Source: Flavobacterium sp. 1355
Lineage (GTDB): Bacteria > Bacteroidota > Bacteroidia > Flavobacteriales > Flavobacteriaceae
Assembly: GCF_017833415.1 (NCBI RefSeq)
Contig: NZ_JAFICC010000002.1
Coordinates: 310,001 to 374,000 of the forward strand
Length of the DNA: 64,000 nt
Reading direction: 5' to 3'
The notes under the pieces are model-generated. The model worked only from the letters and a program-made list of their open reading frames with translations, searched no databases and was not told the origin of the DNA. Position numbers and translations under genes: made by a program. Below are positions 15,001 to 20,880 of this stretch, in pieces (the first letter of the stretch is position 1; the number at the start of each line of letters is the position of its first letter).

Positions 15001-15503
15001 TTACAATTGAAGGTTTTGCTAAGCTGGACTTAACTATAGTTTCTGCTGGAGTAACTGAAATGAACGTAATCGAAGTTAAAGGAGTTGGAGGAAAACCAGA
15101 TTACCTATACAGCTTCAACGGTGAGCCATTTACATCAGACAACAAATACAAAATCTACAAATCTGGAGATTATACAGTAATAGTTAGAGATCAAAATGGT
15201 TGTGAGGTAACAAAAGTTGTTCCGATGATTTATGTTGATGTTTGCGTACCGGATCACTTTACTCCAAACGGAGACGGTCAGTTTGACGAATGGGGTCCTG
15301 GTTGTACAAATATTTACAACAACTTAACATTCGAAATCTTTGACAGATACGGTCGTGTAATAGCCAAATATCACTATGGTCAAAAATGGGATGGTAAATA
15401 TAACGGTGCCGAATTACCAACAGGTGATTACTGGTATGTTCTTAAACTAAATGACGAGAAAGATGCAAGAGAGTTTGTTGGACACTTTACTTTATACAGA
15501 TAA
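1..15503 (+). CDS. sprB: SprB-like giant gliding-motility adhesin, 3' part (partial at window start)
   Basis: The frame is open from base 3 to the stop at 15503, giving more than 5160 residues; the TTG at 12 is not a real start because the reading continues upstream. Almost the whole product is an array of about 80-residue beta-rich modules, each with a conserved Cys near its start, a GGTPxYxY-like core and an AGxYTxxVxDxxGC end, as in SprB repeats. The last ~87 residues (about 15240-15503), with FTPNGDGQFDEW, IFDRYGR and PTGDYWY, match the gliding-motility-associated C-terminal domain used for T9SS type B sorting. In Flavobacterium johnsoniae SprB is a mobile surface adhesin of about 6500 residues, secreted by T9SS and driven along the cell for gliding. 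sprF follows 43 bp downstream, as in the known sprB operon. The modules form a seven-unit higher-order repeat (see findings). A SprB paralogue is possible, but the sprF neighbour argues for the orthologue. Confidence 0.88.
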   Translation, partial: YTYLVRDSKGCTSASATIRLTQPTAVSGTISATELQCNGTGTTPAVVTVNGAGGTGAYTYSFNGTTNFTSTNTFSTSTGGVVTAYIRDANNCQFGPLSVTIAALDRITGITITDSGYDCSTTPPGGHVNIAAVKTDISAPIRFQIISGPAGYNSASNSDGEFKSLAPGNYVFQATDIKSGCSFTVPYTVKGSPDIITAGSALTNIQCNGATGTLQYTVSGVKNRGYDYVITNAGGTIIQQQNNVSETTTVINVTAPQPAGTYTITATDRLTKCQSTFSITLTQPGSLVDFTATATNVNCNNDNSQITVTATGGTPNYTYAFAKSPSTVPSSPYGNSATLTVDTNSGADLVWDVYVKDVNGCTTKKTVTIVNDNLPTVTATNNNQCTGSGNTFTITATGTGLAPLTYSIDGTNFQTSNVFNVTAGTYTVTVKDKNGCTATTAAALVIYPRLTAVGSVTKELDCSVSPNATITVTITGGKGPFTYTSRKGAGATSAPSASIAGPTFTFSVTPANADTYTFVITDANGCQTTAVTKVDPITNPTVTAVPVSASCNGALDGSVTLTGAGGSGGFTYSNNATSGFTTNPVFTGLAAGSYTFYVKDSKGCTGSVPVVIGQPTTLAVTVTAVPFSCNASNAKVAGTVTINVTAGTGTSPYQYSFNGGGFSSTNVLTLNDNGADQPYTYAVRDAKGCPVTGSGTLLRLNPPTDLTFTSPAVTCNATTTTVTLTAVNGVGTLRYETIAPSVVIIPKQTSNAFANLAPGTYTFRVTDANGCYYTEAYVVNPVTPIAVVGNKTSDVLCKGGNTGSGTYTVSGNATVGAYTYTLSPNTATITKAGNVLTLTNAAVGTYTITVTDTATGCTNTAGITIGEPAVALGITSAVATNVNCNNDNSQITITAIGGTPNYTYAFAKSPSTVPSSAYGNSNILTVDTNSGADLVWDVYVKDANGCIAKSTATVILDAMPSVTAVVNNQCTGSSSTFTITATGTGLAPLTYSKDGINFQTSNVFNVAAGTYTISVKDKNGCIASAPAATIVYPQLTAAGTVTKELDCSATPNATITVTIGGGRGQFTYTVQKGAGAPSASSAPIAGPTFTYSVTPANADTYTFVVTDANGCTKTAVVTVDPITNPTVTAIQTNASCNGALDGSVTLTGAGGSGNFTYSNNATTGFTTNPTFTGLAAGAYTFYVKDSKGCVGSVAVTITQPVTLAATAVTVPFSCNTSNGKVAGTVTVNVTAGTGTSPYQFSFNGGGFGSNNVLTLNDNGADQPYTYTVKDAKGCTISGSGTLLRLNPPTDLTFAAPNVTCLVTTTTVTLTAVNGVGTLQYETIAPSPVIVAKQTSNAFANLAPGTYMFKVTDANGCYYTESYTIQPVTPVTVLGNKLSDALCNGGNTGSIRYSVSGFGTTYRYTINGGTAVTAQTSPTINLTNLVAGPYAIVVTDEVTGCTANASITINQPAAALSATYATVNANCFVSTSEVTVTAAGGTPVYRYSFVQDGLPAGTYSNSNKANLDPLVSLNWDVHVIDANGCTFKLDVTITKDAVPTVTASATGQCFGVGTYTITATPGVGLVAPLSYSINNGASYQAGNTFTITTPGTYTVRIKDGNGCTANSNVVIVDSMLGLTAVLDKNITCSIPTAAQVTLTANGGTAPYTYESKESGVYTAMASNVFNTMAAGSYTFRVTDARGCSFETTTPIIITTPVNPDITNVVQTQFISCHGDTNAAISITINNTLGQAPFVYNVFNNTTSVNYGTQTSGLAAGDYIITVTDAKGCTDTFLINIAEPAAILVAHHAVPITCNGAGVSKGSVIVDSVSGGVGPYNYFVTGVNGYNQSELNNLGTTSVSFNVVDFGLYQINVVDFNGCSVLIQNVLVASPPEDLDITVISPPADCSSLGSAVVAIGSASTNITGNGPFHFAVYTGPGMTYTAPTALPWYDEDVLGTPGSKKTTIPNLLPGVKYTFIVHDAGTGCYYYETAEFAIPTNSTLTTSALVANNVTCKGSANGNVSFTITSIYPSATPVSYEIFNSQTLVTTGITGTGSVPANGTLNVTNFGPLPFGNYIVVVKETAGATHAGCSIATAPFNITESAIDLSITASVSKNANCNPNSGVITAIAKDGTAPYTYQLLLATDPAPTAASAGWAAANTFNRNAGNYIAYVKDAYGCIKPASITLNRDADPTIAAPVAICYDGNPFTITISGTVDPAIVGAATYSVNGSTFQTSPNFTFNAPGVYNLVIKDGNGCTATSTYEVKPQLLLTAALTKELDCTVTPNAIITLTATGGYNTLYTYEYSVNGGGFTTMPSNTLSTSVLGNYVFRVTDAKIPLPSCQATATITLDPLPATIFTTAQTAVKCFGGSDGTITVNVTSGVGPYQYQLDGGTFQTSNVFTGLAAGSSYIITVRDNKSCDFPSAPITIAQPTALTATSVLTTPLTCATGNVPTKALVTVTASNGTPNYLYSFDNGVTYTSTNTYEAFAGTTFNVLVKDANGCIFTLVNGVDIPALNPPTITNITGTPIYCNPVASTTSTVTITTTNGVGTLAYAILSPASATTNVSGASSGIFTLLAPGTYLFEVTDDNGCKDQKSYTVAPVTNITVSGALVSDVTCNGSGNGAVRFTVANYAGGYTAALIAGTGTLAQTGNTVNVTALVPGTYTVEVTDAITGCTAQASVVVAQPPVLNVSAVSINANCNFGAKVSATATGGTPNYVYAFVQDGVTPVAGNYTNSANAVLSPTVNTQWDVYVKDANGCTAKYDLTIATDALPTINSSAGLYCYTGGPVPITITGTYVGTPTYSIGNGYQASPNFVLNAPGNYTFYIKDGNGCIVSRPYSLNQELRLDATLTKDLDCTGSATITLLATQGTLTYTGFEVDFNGGGYTAATSPYTATAPGTYTFRVTDSQGCQSLSIPVVVTPITTPTATFTQTNVSCIGGNNGSIIVTPANGVLPYQYSINGGVFQTSNIFTGLVAGTYNIVVRDAKQCTSVAVTATITQPTALAATAVLTQGLTCSSTGNATQAATITINVTAGTGTAPYQYSFNGGANYGTSNTFTTFNAGTITAYVKDANNCIIATPVTITVPVLNPPTNMDITGTPIYCAPAANTTSTVTISNVINGVGTLQYEILSPVAVAKQASAVFTGLTPNTYLFQVTDANGCTYQESYIVKPVTNITVSGALVSDVTCNGSGNGAVRFTVANNAGGYTAALIAGTGTLVQTGNTVNVTALVPGTYTVEVTDAITGCTAQASVVVAQPPVLNVSAVSINANCNFGAKVSATATGGTPNYVYAFVQDGVTPVAGNYTNSANAVLSPTVNTQWDVYVKDVNGCTAKYDLTIATDPLPTINSSAGLYCYTGGPVPITITGTYVGVPTYSIGNGYQASPNFVLNAPGNYTFYIKDGNGCIVSSPYTLNQELLLKATLTKDLDCAGSATITLLATQGTLTYAGFEVDFNGGGYTAATSPYTATAPGTYTFRVTDSQGCQSLSMPVIVSPITTPTATFTQTNVSCIGGNNGSIIVTPADGVLPYQYSINNGGTFQTSNIFTGLVAGTYNIVVRDAKQCTSVIVTATITQPAALAATAVLTQSLTCGTGNATQPAVITVNVTAGTGTAPYQYSFNGGSNYSSTNTFTTFNAGTVTVYVKDANNCTIATPIDVVVPALDPPTIDTITGTPIWCTPAANTTSTVTIAVSNGVAPLHYEILSPASAVGNISGAANGIFTGLTADTYLFQVTDANGCKDDAYYTVDPLANITIAGQLVNDVSCNGGADGSVKFDIDKVTGAYTATLIGGPTTGTLTQAGKVVTLTNLTIGTYTVEVVDTTTGCRASTSVTVGQPSALTLTSTSINANCNTGAQVSVTAAGGTPNYKYAFVVSGTTPTAADYTNSNSAVLDQAVSLNWDAYVLDSKGCETFIPIVIAVDPLPTAITAVVASQCPSPTGQFTFTVSVGSGMAPYEYSIGNGFQSSPTFTVPSGTYDVTVRDANGCEATATAAVNIAPALQLDAVVTALPSCTANNGIITATATGGSGTANYEYTLDGGVTFTTTPTVFNNVAPGTHIIRVRDIVTTCTFDVTVEIAPATIITGLTLTGKNVSCKGFADGSITTNIAPNGAGVNDNPVYTYTLTGTTVLGVAVNRPAQTLNVFDNLEAGDYSVTVTSGRGCVDSEDIRITEPQPIVVAAPVIAQYGCASGTNTSNFATITVSTVTGGSGNYITYEFLKNGVIVQTGSSNVYSESNFLGGNYTVNVYDDNGCIGSTAAPVTIDPFISLDAVNVAVNTAVTCISNEDITVSVTSTGGTPVLLNYTVTGMNGNTYNQTNTNGVFTGLIIGDYLIKVENPATGCTIEKIHYVNDPNTFEIKAVSANAKICFGTTDGSVDLTFVDNQLVPTNDAGAFDYTITGPLTLTGTTTNAGPFNIANLIAGQYTVVAKLVNNPECTVTTLFTIEQPAAALTVVTTQSDITCITGNNDGIITAVATGGWDSKYQYQLVLAGTTLIDYSDQSVFSGLSAGVYTINVKDGNDCIATTTATLVVPAPIVITTSPDVMLTCFGDTSGSITVTSVTGGQGSNYLYTLNVVSANPVISSGPQASPVFTDLGAGTYTVTVTDGFNCSATSGNIIIDQPTEVKATLVKSKGLACTTLAQLTLSAVGGSSPYTYSTDASFATVIGSFTTPVTFDVTAGSYKYYVKDAQGCVSVVSNDIKIDPLEPLTLTLDQTNAIVKCTGDNSAVIVAKATGGLGSYQYTLYDNNGNVLAGPQPEDRFENLVAGTYSVKVDSEDCSQTSAAIIISQPATPFTATVTVTPVYCFGEKTGRIEVVGAGGTGAYVYSISPRSDQYFDTGVFDKLEVGTYIILANDQNGCPFMQEVEVTGPATPLFVGVTPGSIHGEECLNDSNGGFTIDIVGGTAPYTVSLDDKNGTYEPVTVIPHPFDNIKGGNHKVYVKDANGCTFEISVDVPLPVDLTSEVDVVYGCETNTVTVNVLDTTIDPADIDYALDNIAGPYQAENEFKDLVPGPHKIFVRHTNSCILETQEFTIEGFAKLDLTIVSAGVTEMNVIEVKGVGGKPDYLYSFNGEPFTSDNKYKIYKSGDYTVIVRDQNGCEVTKVVPMIYVDVCVPDHFTPNGDGQFDEWGPGCTNIYNNLTFEIFDRYGRVIAKYHYGQKWDGKYNGAELPTGDYWYVLKLNDEKDAREFVGHFTLYR

Positions 15504-15546
15504 CAAAATAATTGCCCCTATGATGTTGTCTAAAAAAATTATTACA

Positions 15547-16524
15547 ATGAAAAAATTATTATTATCCTTAGTACTCATGGCTGTAACAACAAGTTACAGC
15601 CAAGAGTTAAACCTACCAGTGTTTACTCAGTATCTTGCTGATAACCCATTTGTGCTTTCACCTGCTTATGCCGGTATTGGTGATAATCTTAGGATTAGGG
15701 CCAATGGGCTTACACAATGGGTCGGAATTAAAGATGCACCAGACAATCAGTCTTTGTATGCCGATTTTAGAATTATGGATCGTTCAGGAGTTGGAGTTTC
15801 ATTGTATAATGATAAAAATGGTTATACAAGACAAACAGGTGCCAAAGTTTCTTTTGCGCATCACTTGATTTTGGATTATTATTCAAAACAATATTTGTCA
15901 TTCGGTATTTCGTATAATTTCAACAGTTTTCGAATTGATGTAAATGATTTTGATTATAATAATGGAGGAGCGCCGGTTTTTGACCCTGCAATTACCGATA
16001 ACCGTTATACTTCAAATAATAACTTTGATGTCAGTGCTTTATATCGTAATAAAGATTTCTACATCAGTTTTAATGCGAATAACGTTTTAAAGAAAAACAC
16101 CAATAAGTACAGAGGAGTAGAGCCAGATTTACTATCAAACTATCAGGTATATACAGGTTACACATTCAGAGATGGAGAAAACAGACGTATTGAATATGAA
16201 CCATCTGTGTTTTACCAGTACTTTGCAAGTGATAAACGTTCTACTACCGATTTTAACTTTAAGTACAGACGTTACAACCGTTACGAAGATTATTACTGGA
16301 TTGGAGTTTCATATCGTTTCCTTAACGACCAGTTTCCAAAACCTTTATCAGTTGGGCCAATGGCAGGTTTCATGAAATCTAAGTTTTACTTTGGATATTC
16401 ATACCAGATCATGTTCAACGATTTGGGTAATTACAACACCGGAACTCACGTCGTAACTATCGGATTTGATTTCTTTGGATCAATCAGTAACTGTCCTTGT
16501 ACACAAAGTCCGGTTCACGATTAA
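15547..16524 (+). CDS. sprF: SprF / PorP family outer-membrane protein
   Basis: 325 residues from the ATG at 15547, which begins a signal peptide (MKKLLLSLVLMAVTTSYSQ). An in-frame extension to 15451 would overlap sprB and bury the signal peptide, so it is rejected. The mature protein is rich in aromatic beta-strands and starts with LPVFTQYLADNPFVLSPAYAG, typical of the PorP/SprF family of type IX secretion-associated outer-membrane proteins. In F. johnsoniae, SprF is needed for secretion of SprB and is encoded just after it. The 43-bp gap and same strand suggest one transcript. The protein probably acts as a cognate outer-membrane partner for the adhesin's type B C-terminal domain; that role is inferred from the family and location. 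Confidence 0.9.
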   Translation: MKKLLLSLVLMAVTTSYSQELNLPVFTQYLADNPFVLSPAYAGIGDNLRIRANGLTQWVGIKDAPDNQSLYADFRIMDRSGVGVSLYNDKNGYTRQTGAKVSFAHHLILDYYSKQYLSFGISYNFNSFRIDVNDFDYNNGGAPVFDPAITDNRYTSNNNFDVSALYRNKDFYISFNANNVLKKNTNKYRGVEPDLLSNYQVYTGYTFRDGENRRIEYEPSVFYQYFASDKRSTTDFNFKYRRYNRYEDYYWIGVSYRFLNDQFPKPLSVGPMAGFMKSKFYFGYSYQIMFNDLGNYNTGTHVVTIGFDFFGSISNCPCTQSPVHD

Positions 16525-16574
16525 GCAACCAATTTTCTCTTTTTTAAAAGTAAATTTGTTTTTTTTCATAATTT

Positions 16575-16590
16575 ACAACGTTTTCGTTGT
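16575..16590 (+). terminator. weak hairpin after sprF
   Basis: A perfect 6-bp stem, ACAACG TTTT CGTTGT, with T-rich runs downstream. It lies 51 bp after the sprF stop. It could end the sprB-sprF transcript, but the stem is short. Confidence 0.35.
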
Positions 16591-16642
16591 TATAGATAGG
16601 TTATTTTTGTTTTTTTCAAATTTAATACTACTTTAAAAGTTC

Positions 16643-16650
16643 TATATTTG
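16643..16650 (+). promoter_or_regulatory. candidate pgk -7 element TATATTTG
   Basis: Matches the Bacteroidota -7 consensus TAnnTTTG, 33 bp before the pgk ATG. No exact TTG -33 is present. Its position argues against a pgk start upstream of 16684. A second match, TATTTTTG, lies at 16602-16609. Confidence 0.5.
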
Positions 16651-16683
16651 TTATTCTTTCAAAAAAAATTAAATAACTATCAA

Positions 16684-17871
16684 ATGAAAACTTTAAACGA
16701 TTTCGACTTTAAAAATAAAAAAGCAATTATCCGTGTTGACTTCAATGTGCCGCTGGATGAAAATTTTAATGTAACTGATGCAACACGTATCGAAGCTGCA
16801 AAACCAACTATTGATGCTATTTTGGCACAAGGCGGAAGTGTAATTTTGATGTCGCATTTAGGAAGACCAAAAGGAACTGAAGAGAAATATTCATTAAAGC
16901 ATATTTTAAAAACTGCTTCTGAGATATTAGGAGTTGAGGTAAAGTTTGCTGAAAACTGTGTTGGAGAAGTAGCACAGAATGCCGCAAAAGATCTTAAGCC
17001 AGGAGAAGTATTGTTGTTAGAGAATTTACGTTTTCATAACGAAGAAGAAGCCGGAGATGTTAATTTTGCAAAAGAATTAGCTTCACTTGGAGACATCTAT
17101 GTAAACGATGCTTTTGGTACAGCACACAGAGCACACGCTTCTACAACTATCATTGCACAATTTTTTCCAAACGATAAATGTTTCGGAACATTACTGGCAA
17201 AAGAAATAGAAAGCTTAAACAAAGTTCTTAAAAACAGTGAAAAACCAGTTACAGCAGTTTTGGGCGGATCTAAAGTATCTTCTAAAATCACTGTAATCGA
17301 AAATATTTTAGACAAAGTTGACCACATGATTATTGGTGGAGGGATGACTTTTACATTCGTTAAAGCTCAGGGAGGAAAAATCGGTGAGTCTATTTGTGAA
17401 GATGATAAACAAGAATTGGCTCTTGAAATTTTGAGATTAGCTAAAGAAAAAGGTGTTCAGGTTCACATTCCGGTTGATGTTATTGCTGCTGATGATTTCT
17501 CAAATACTGCAAATACGCAGATTGTAGATGTAACAGCAATTCCTGACGGATGGCAAGGTTTGGATGCAGGTCCTAAATCTTTAGAAAATTTCAAAAAAGT
17601 AATTTTAGAGTCAAAAACAATTCTTTGGAATGGTCCATTAGGAGTTTTTGAGATGGAATCATTCTCTAAAGGAACAATCGCTTTAGGTGATTATATTGCA
17701 GAATCTACCCAAAATGGAGCGTTTTCTTTAGTTGGAGGTGGAGATTCTGTTGCTGCAGTAAAACAATTCGGATTTGAAGATAAAATGAGCTACGTTTCCA
17801 CTGGGGGGGGGGCAATGCTGGAAATGTTAGAGGGTAAAATCTTACCTGGAATTGCTGCGATTTTGGACTAA
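16684..17871 (+). CDS. pgk: phosphoglycerate kinase
   Basis: 395 residues, the usual length. Converts 1,3-bisphosphoglycerate and ADP to 3-phosphoglycerate and ATP in glycolysis, in the cytosol. Recognisable motifs are the N-terminal RVDFNVPLD substrate loop, [16 protein letters not shown], the GGGDSVAAV nucleotide-binding stretch and the C-terminal [14 protein letters not shown]. The ATG at 16684 starts the conserved [20 protein letters not shown]; a longer frame from 16648 begins inside the likely -7 element. The STGGGA motif is encoded by an uninterrupted run of ten G at 17803-17812, which is very unusual in this AT-rich sequence. The frame is intact through it. Gene neighbours are not glycolytic. 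Confidence 0.97.
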   Translation: MKTLNDFDFKNKKAIIRVDFNVPLDENFNVTDATRIEAAKPTIDAILAQGGSVILMSHLGRPKGTEEKYSLKHILKTASEILGVEVKFAENCVGEVAQNAAKDLKPGEVLLLENLRFHNEEEAGDVNFAKELASLGDIYVNDAFGTAHRAHASTTIIAQFFPNDKCFGTLLAKEIESLNKVLKNSEKPVTAVLGGSKVSSKITVIENILDKVDHMIIGGGMTFTFVKAQGGKIGESICEDDKQELALEILRLAKEKGVQVHIPVDVIAADDFSNTANTQIVDVTAIPDGWQGLDAGPKSLENFKKVILESKTILWNGPLGVFEMESFSKGTIALGDYIAESTQNGAFSLVGGGDSVAAVKQFGFEDKMSYVSTGGGAMLEMLEGKILPGIAAILD

Positions 17872-17982
17872 AAAATCACAATTAACATTTTTTTTAATAT
17901 TTTTTTTCAATAAAGGCCTTAAGTTTGCAAAAATACAAGTCCTCGTAATTGTTTGTTTTATAGGATTTTAAAAAAATGTTAT

Positions 17983-19812
17983 ATGATTATAAGAAAAGTT
18001 TCTTTAGCGGTTTCGGTTTTATTTTCAATGGCTGGTTTTGCACAAGATGTTGCCAAAACAGACCTTCAAATAAAGCCAGATGTAAAGATCTCGTACTTAG
18101 ATTCTGTTAAGAGTTCTTTTAAGAAAGATGAAATGGCTACAAAAGTAGACAGTCTCTGGATGAAAGAATTAGCAAGTCTGGATATTTACGATGATTTAAC
18201 GAAAGACATTCAAACCATCAATTCAGATGTTTCTGTTGATGAAGAATTGCCAACTGAGTTGTTGAAACAGCGACTTCAGGTTATGAATGAGAAATCGCCT
18301 TTTGAGATTGAATATAATCAAGGTCTTGAAAACATAATAAAGTCATTTCTCAAGAATCGTAAAAAATCATTTTCACGATTAATGTCTTTATCAGAATATT
18401 ACTTTCCAATTTTTGAGGATGCTTTTGCAAAACAAAATGTTCCTTTAGAAATTAAATATTTAGCCGTTGTAGAATCTGCTTTAAACCCTAAAGCAGTTTC
18501 TAAAATGGGCGCCACAGGACTTTGGCAGTTTATGTACGGAACTGGAAAACAGTATGATCTTAAAATTGATTCCTATATAGACGAAAGAAGCGATCCTATG
18601 AAAGCTACAGCAGCCTGCTCAGAATACATGACAAAAATGTTCAATATTTTTGGAGACTGGGAACTTGTTTTAGCATCTTATAATTCAGGACCTGGAAATG
18701 TTACCAAAGCAATCCGTCGTTCTGGAGGAAAAACCAAATACTGGGATATCCGTAACCATCTTCCAAAAGAAACTCAAGGTTACGTTCCTGCTTTCCTGGC
18801 TACAATGTATCTTTTTGAATTTCACAAAGAACACGGAATAAACCCGGAAAGAGCTGTTGTCAAAAATTTTGAAACAGATACTGTTCAGATTAAATCCCAA
18901 ATGACTTTCAAACAAATTGCAGATTTACTGGACATGCCACAAGCACAAATTCAGCTTTTAAATCCATCATACAAATTAAATGTAGTTCCATTTTATCAAA
19001 ACGAACCACATTATTTGCGTTTGCCGAAAGATAAAATTGCCACGTTTGTTTCTAATGAAGATAAAATCTATGCTTACGTAAAACATCAGTCTCAATTTAA
19101 AACACTTCCGACAAGACTGGCTTTAAAAGTAACTCCAAGAGCAAAGAAAACTCTTGAAAAAAGCACACAGGATATTCAGTTCTATAAAGTTCGCAAAGGA
19201 GATAACTTAGGTTCTATTGCTGATAAATATGACTGTTCGATTTTAGATTTAAAGAAATGGAACAATCTTAAAACCAATTCACTAGCTCTTGGTAAAACAA
19301 TAAAAATCAAATCAGCTGCTGATTCTGCTGTTAAAACAAAAGAATTAAAAACTCCTGAAATTGATAAAAAAGCAGTTGAAGAAGCAGTCGCTTCGGCAGA
19401 CAATAAAGATAAAGCTGCTGCTAAACCTTTAGAGTATGTTGTCGTTTCTGGTGATAATTTAGGAAGTATCGCAAAAAAATTCGGTACGACTATTGCTGAA
19501 TTAAAAGAATTAAATAATCTGACTGCAAACAATCTTGGCTTAGGAAAAACTTTGGTTATTTCTAAAAATGCCGGAGAAATTGAGGTAGTACAGGCAGAAA
19601 ACACAGTAATAGCTTCAAGCTCTATTGATTCTTTTAAGAAAAAAACTGCATCTGCTAAAAATATCGGCGAAGATTATTACGTTAAAAAAGGAGATTCTCT
19701 ATACAGCATTTCAAAAAAATATCCTGGAGTAACTATTTCAGATATTAAAAAATGGAACGGTATAAAAGATGATGATTTAAAACCCGGAATGAAACTTAAA
19801 ATAAACGGATAA
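17983..19812 (+). CDS. mltD: MltD-like membrane-bound lytic transglycosylase with three LysM domains
   Basis: 609 residues from the ATG at 17983, which begins a signal peptide ending near GFAQ. A lytic transglycosylase (SLT) domain lies at about residues 145-270, with AVVESALNPKAVSKMGATG containing the catalytic-Glu motif ES, followed by GLWQFM and ASYNSGPGNV. The C-terminal half carries three LysM domains: YKVRKGDNLGSIADKY, YVVVSGDNLGSIAKKF and YYVKKGDSLYSISKKY. The enzyme should cleave murein between MurNAc and GlcNAc with formation of anhydro-MurNAc, in the periplasm. The upstream TTG-started extension (17953) is rejected because it would displace the signal peptide. A DUF4837 lipoprotein follows after 46 bp. 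Confidence 0.92.
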   Translation: MIIRKVSLAVSVLFSMAGFAQDVAKTDLQIKPDVKISYLDSVKSSFKKDEMATKVDSLWMKELASLDIYDDLTKDIQTINSDVSVDEELPTELLKQRLQVMNEKSPFEIEYNQGLENIIKSFLKNRKKSFSRLMSLSEYYFPIFEDAFAKQNVPLEIKYLAVVESALNPKAVSKMGATGLWQFMYGTGKQYDLKIDSYIDERSDPMKATAACSEYMTKMFNIFGDWELVLASYNSGPGNVTKAIRRSGGKTKYWDIRNHLPKETQGYVPAFLATMYLFEFHKEHGINPERAVVKNFETDTVQIKSQMTFKQIADLLDMPQAQIQLLNPSYKLNVVPFYQNEPHYLRLPKDKIATFVSNEDKIYAYVKHQSQFKTLPTRLALKVTPRAKKTLEKSTQDIQFYKVRKGDNLGSIADKYDCSILDLKKWNNLKTNSLALGKTIKIKSAADSAVKTKELKTPEIDKKAVEEAVASADNKDKAAAKPLEYVVVSGDNLGSIAKKFGTTIAELKELNNLTANNLGLGKTLVISKNAGEIEVVQAENTVIASSSIDSFKKKTASAKNIGEDYYVKKGDSLYSISKKYPGVTISDIKKWNGIKDDDLKPGMKLKING

Positions 19813-19858
19813 TAAAAAATCTTAACTAAATTTGGGTTTTATTTCATAAATTAAAAAA

Positions 19859-20830
19859 ATGAATAAAACCCATTTTTTATTGTTTTTACTTTCGTGTCTG
19901 TTTGTTTCTTGTTTTAAAAACGAAAAACAGCCTGAACCTGTATCCGGAAAAACAAACACAATTTCTATTATCATCGACGATCAGTTGTGGTATGGAGAAG
20001 TGGGCGACAGTATCAGAAATAAATTTGCCTCACCGGTTCTTGGTCTTACACAAGAAGAACCATTATTTACTATAAATCAATATCCCGCCAAACTTCTGGA
20101 AGGTTTTGTTACCGACAGCCGAAGCATCATTGTAGTTAAAAAAGCAGCGGCAGATAAATTCGAAATTAAGCACAATTCTAAATCTCTCCCACACAATACT
20201 TTCCGTATTTATGGAAAATCTGTAGATGACATTATTTGCAGTATAGAATTAAATTCGGCACAGATTATTAAGATGATCCGTGATGCTGAAATTCAGAAAA
20301 TCCAGCAAGACAACAGCAAATCACTCTTAAACCCTGCTGTAATAAAAAACAAATTTCATGTCGACTTAAAAATTCCAACCGGATATGAATACATGCTGCA
20401 TAAAAAAAACTTCATGTGGCTTAAAAAAGAAATCATAAGCGGAAACACCAGTTTACTTATTTATCAGATTCCATTACAAAAATTAAAACAGGGCCCTGAT
20501 GTCGTAGAAAACATAGTAAAGATGAGAGATTCTGTTGGCCGATACATAAAAGGCCGCGAACCCAATACGCAAATGATTACCGGTGAAGCCTATGCACCTT
20601 ATTTTTCTGTTACGGAACTAAACGGAAAAAAAGCATTTGAAACCAAAGGAACATGGGAATTAAGAAATGATTTTATGACAGGGCCATTTATCAATTATGC
20701 CATTATTGACAAGGCTTACAACAGAATTTTGGTAATTGAAGGGTTTTGTTATTCACCATCAAATCAGGCACGTGATCTAATGTTAGAACTGGAAGCGATT
20801 ATTAAATCCGTAAAAATTGACAAAAGATAA
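19859..20830 (+). CDS. DUF4837 family lipoprotein
   Basis: 323 residues. The N-terminus is a lipoprotein signal (LLSCLFVSC, lipobox Cys at residue 19), so the mature protein should be membrane anchored. The body, with DQLWYGEVGDSIRNKF near residue 43 and an EPLFTINQYP stretch, resembles the DUF4837 family of Bacteroidota, whose function is unknown. It follows the lytic transglycosylase by 46 bp on the same strand and may be cotranscribed with it, which hints at an envelope role. No catalytic motif is visible. Confidence 0.8.
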   Translation: MNKTHFLLFLLSCLFVSCFKNEKQPEPVSGKTNTISIIIDDQLWYGEVGDSIRNKFASPVLGLTQEEPLFTINQYPAKLLEGFVTDSRSIIVVKKAAADKFEIKHNSKSLPHNTFRIYGKSVDDIICSIELNSAQIIKMIRDAEIQKIQQDNSKSLLNPAVIKNKFHVDLKIPTGYEYMLHKKNFMWLKKEIISGNTSLLIYQIPLQKLKQGPDVVENIVKMRDSVGRYIKGREPNTQMITGEAYAPYFSVTELNGKKAFETKGTWELRNDFMTGPFINYAIIDKAYNRILVIEGFCYSPSNQARDLMLELEAIIKSVKIDKR

Positions 20831-20880
20831 TTAAGTATTTTTTTGTTACTTTGTTTTAGTTAACTATAAATCAAGTAATT

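Noticed and set aside
15451..15546. Longer N-terminus for SprF
   Set aside because: It would overlap sprB and place the clear signal peptide 32 residues inside.
17803..17812. Frameshift in pgk at the G10 run
   Set aside because: The frame continues correctly into [18 protein letters not shown] on both sides, so the gene is intact as given.
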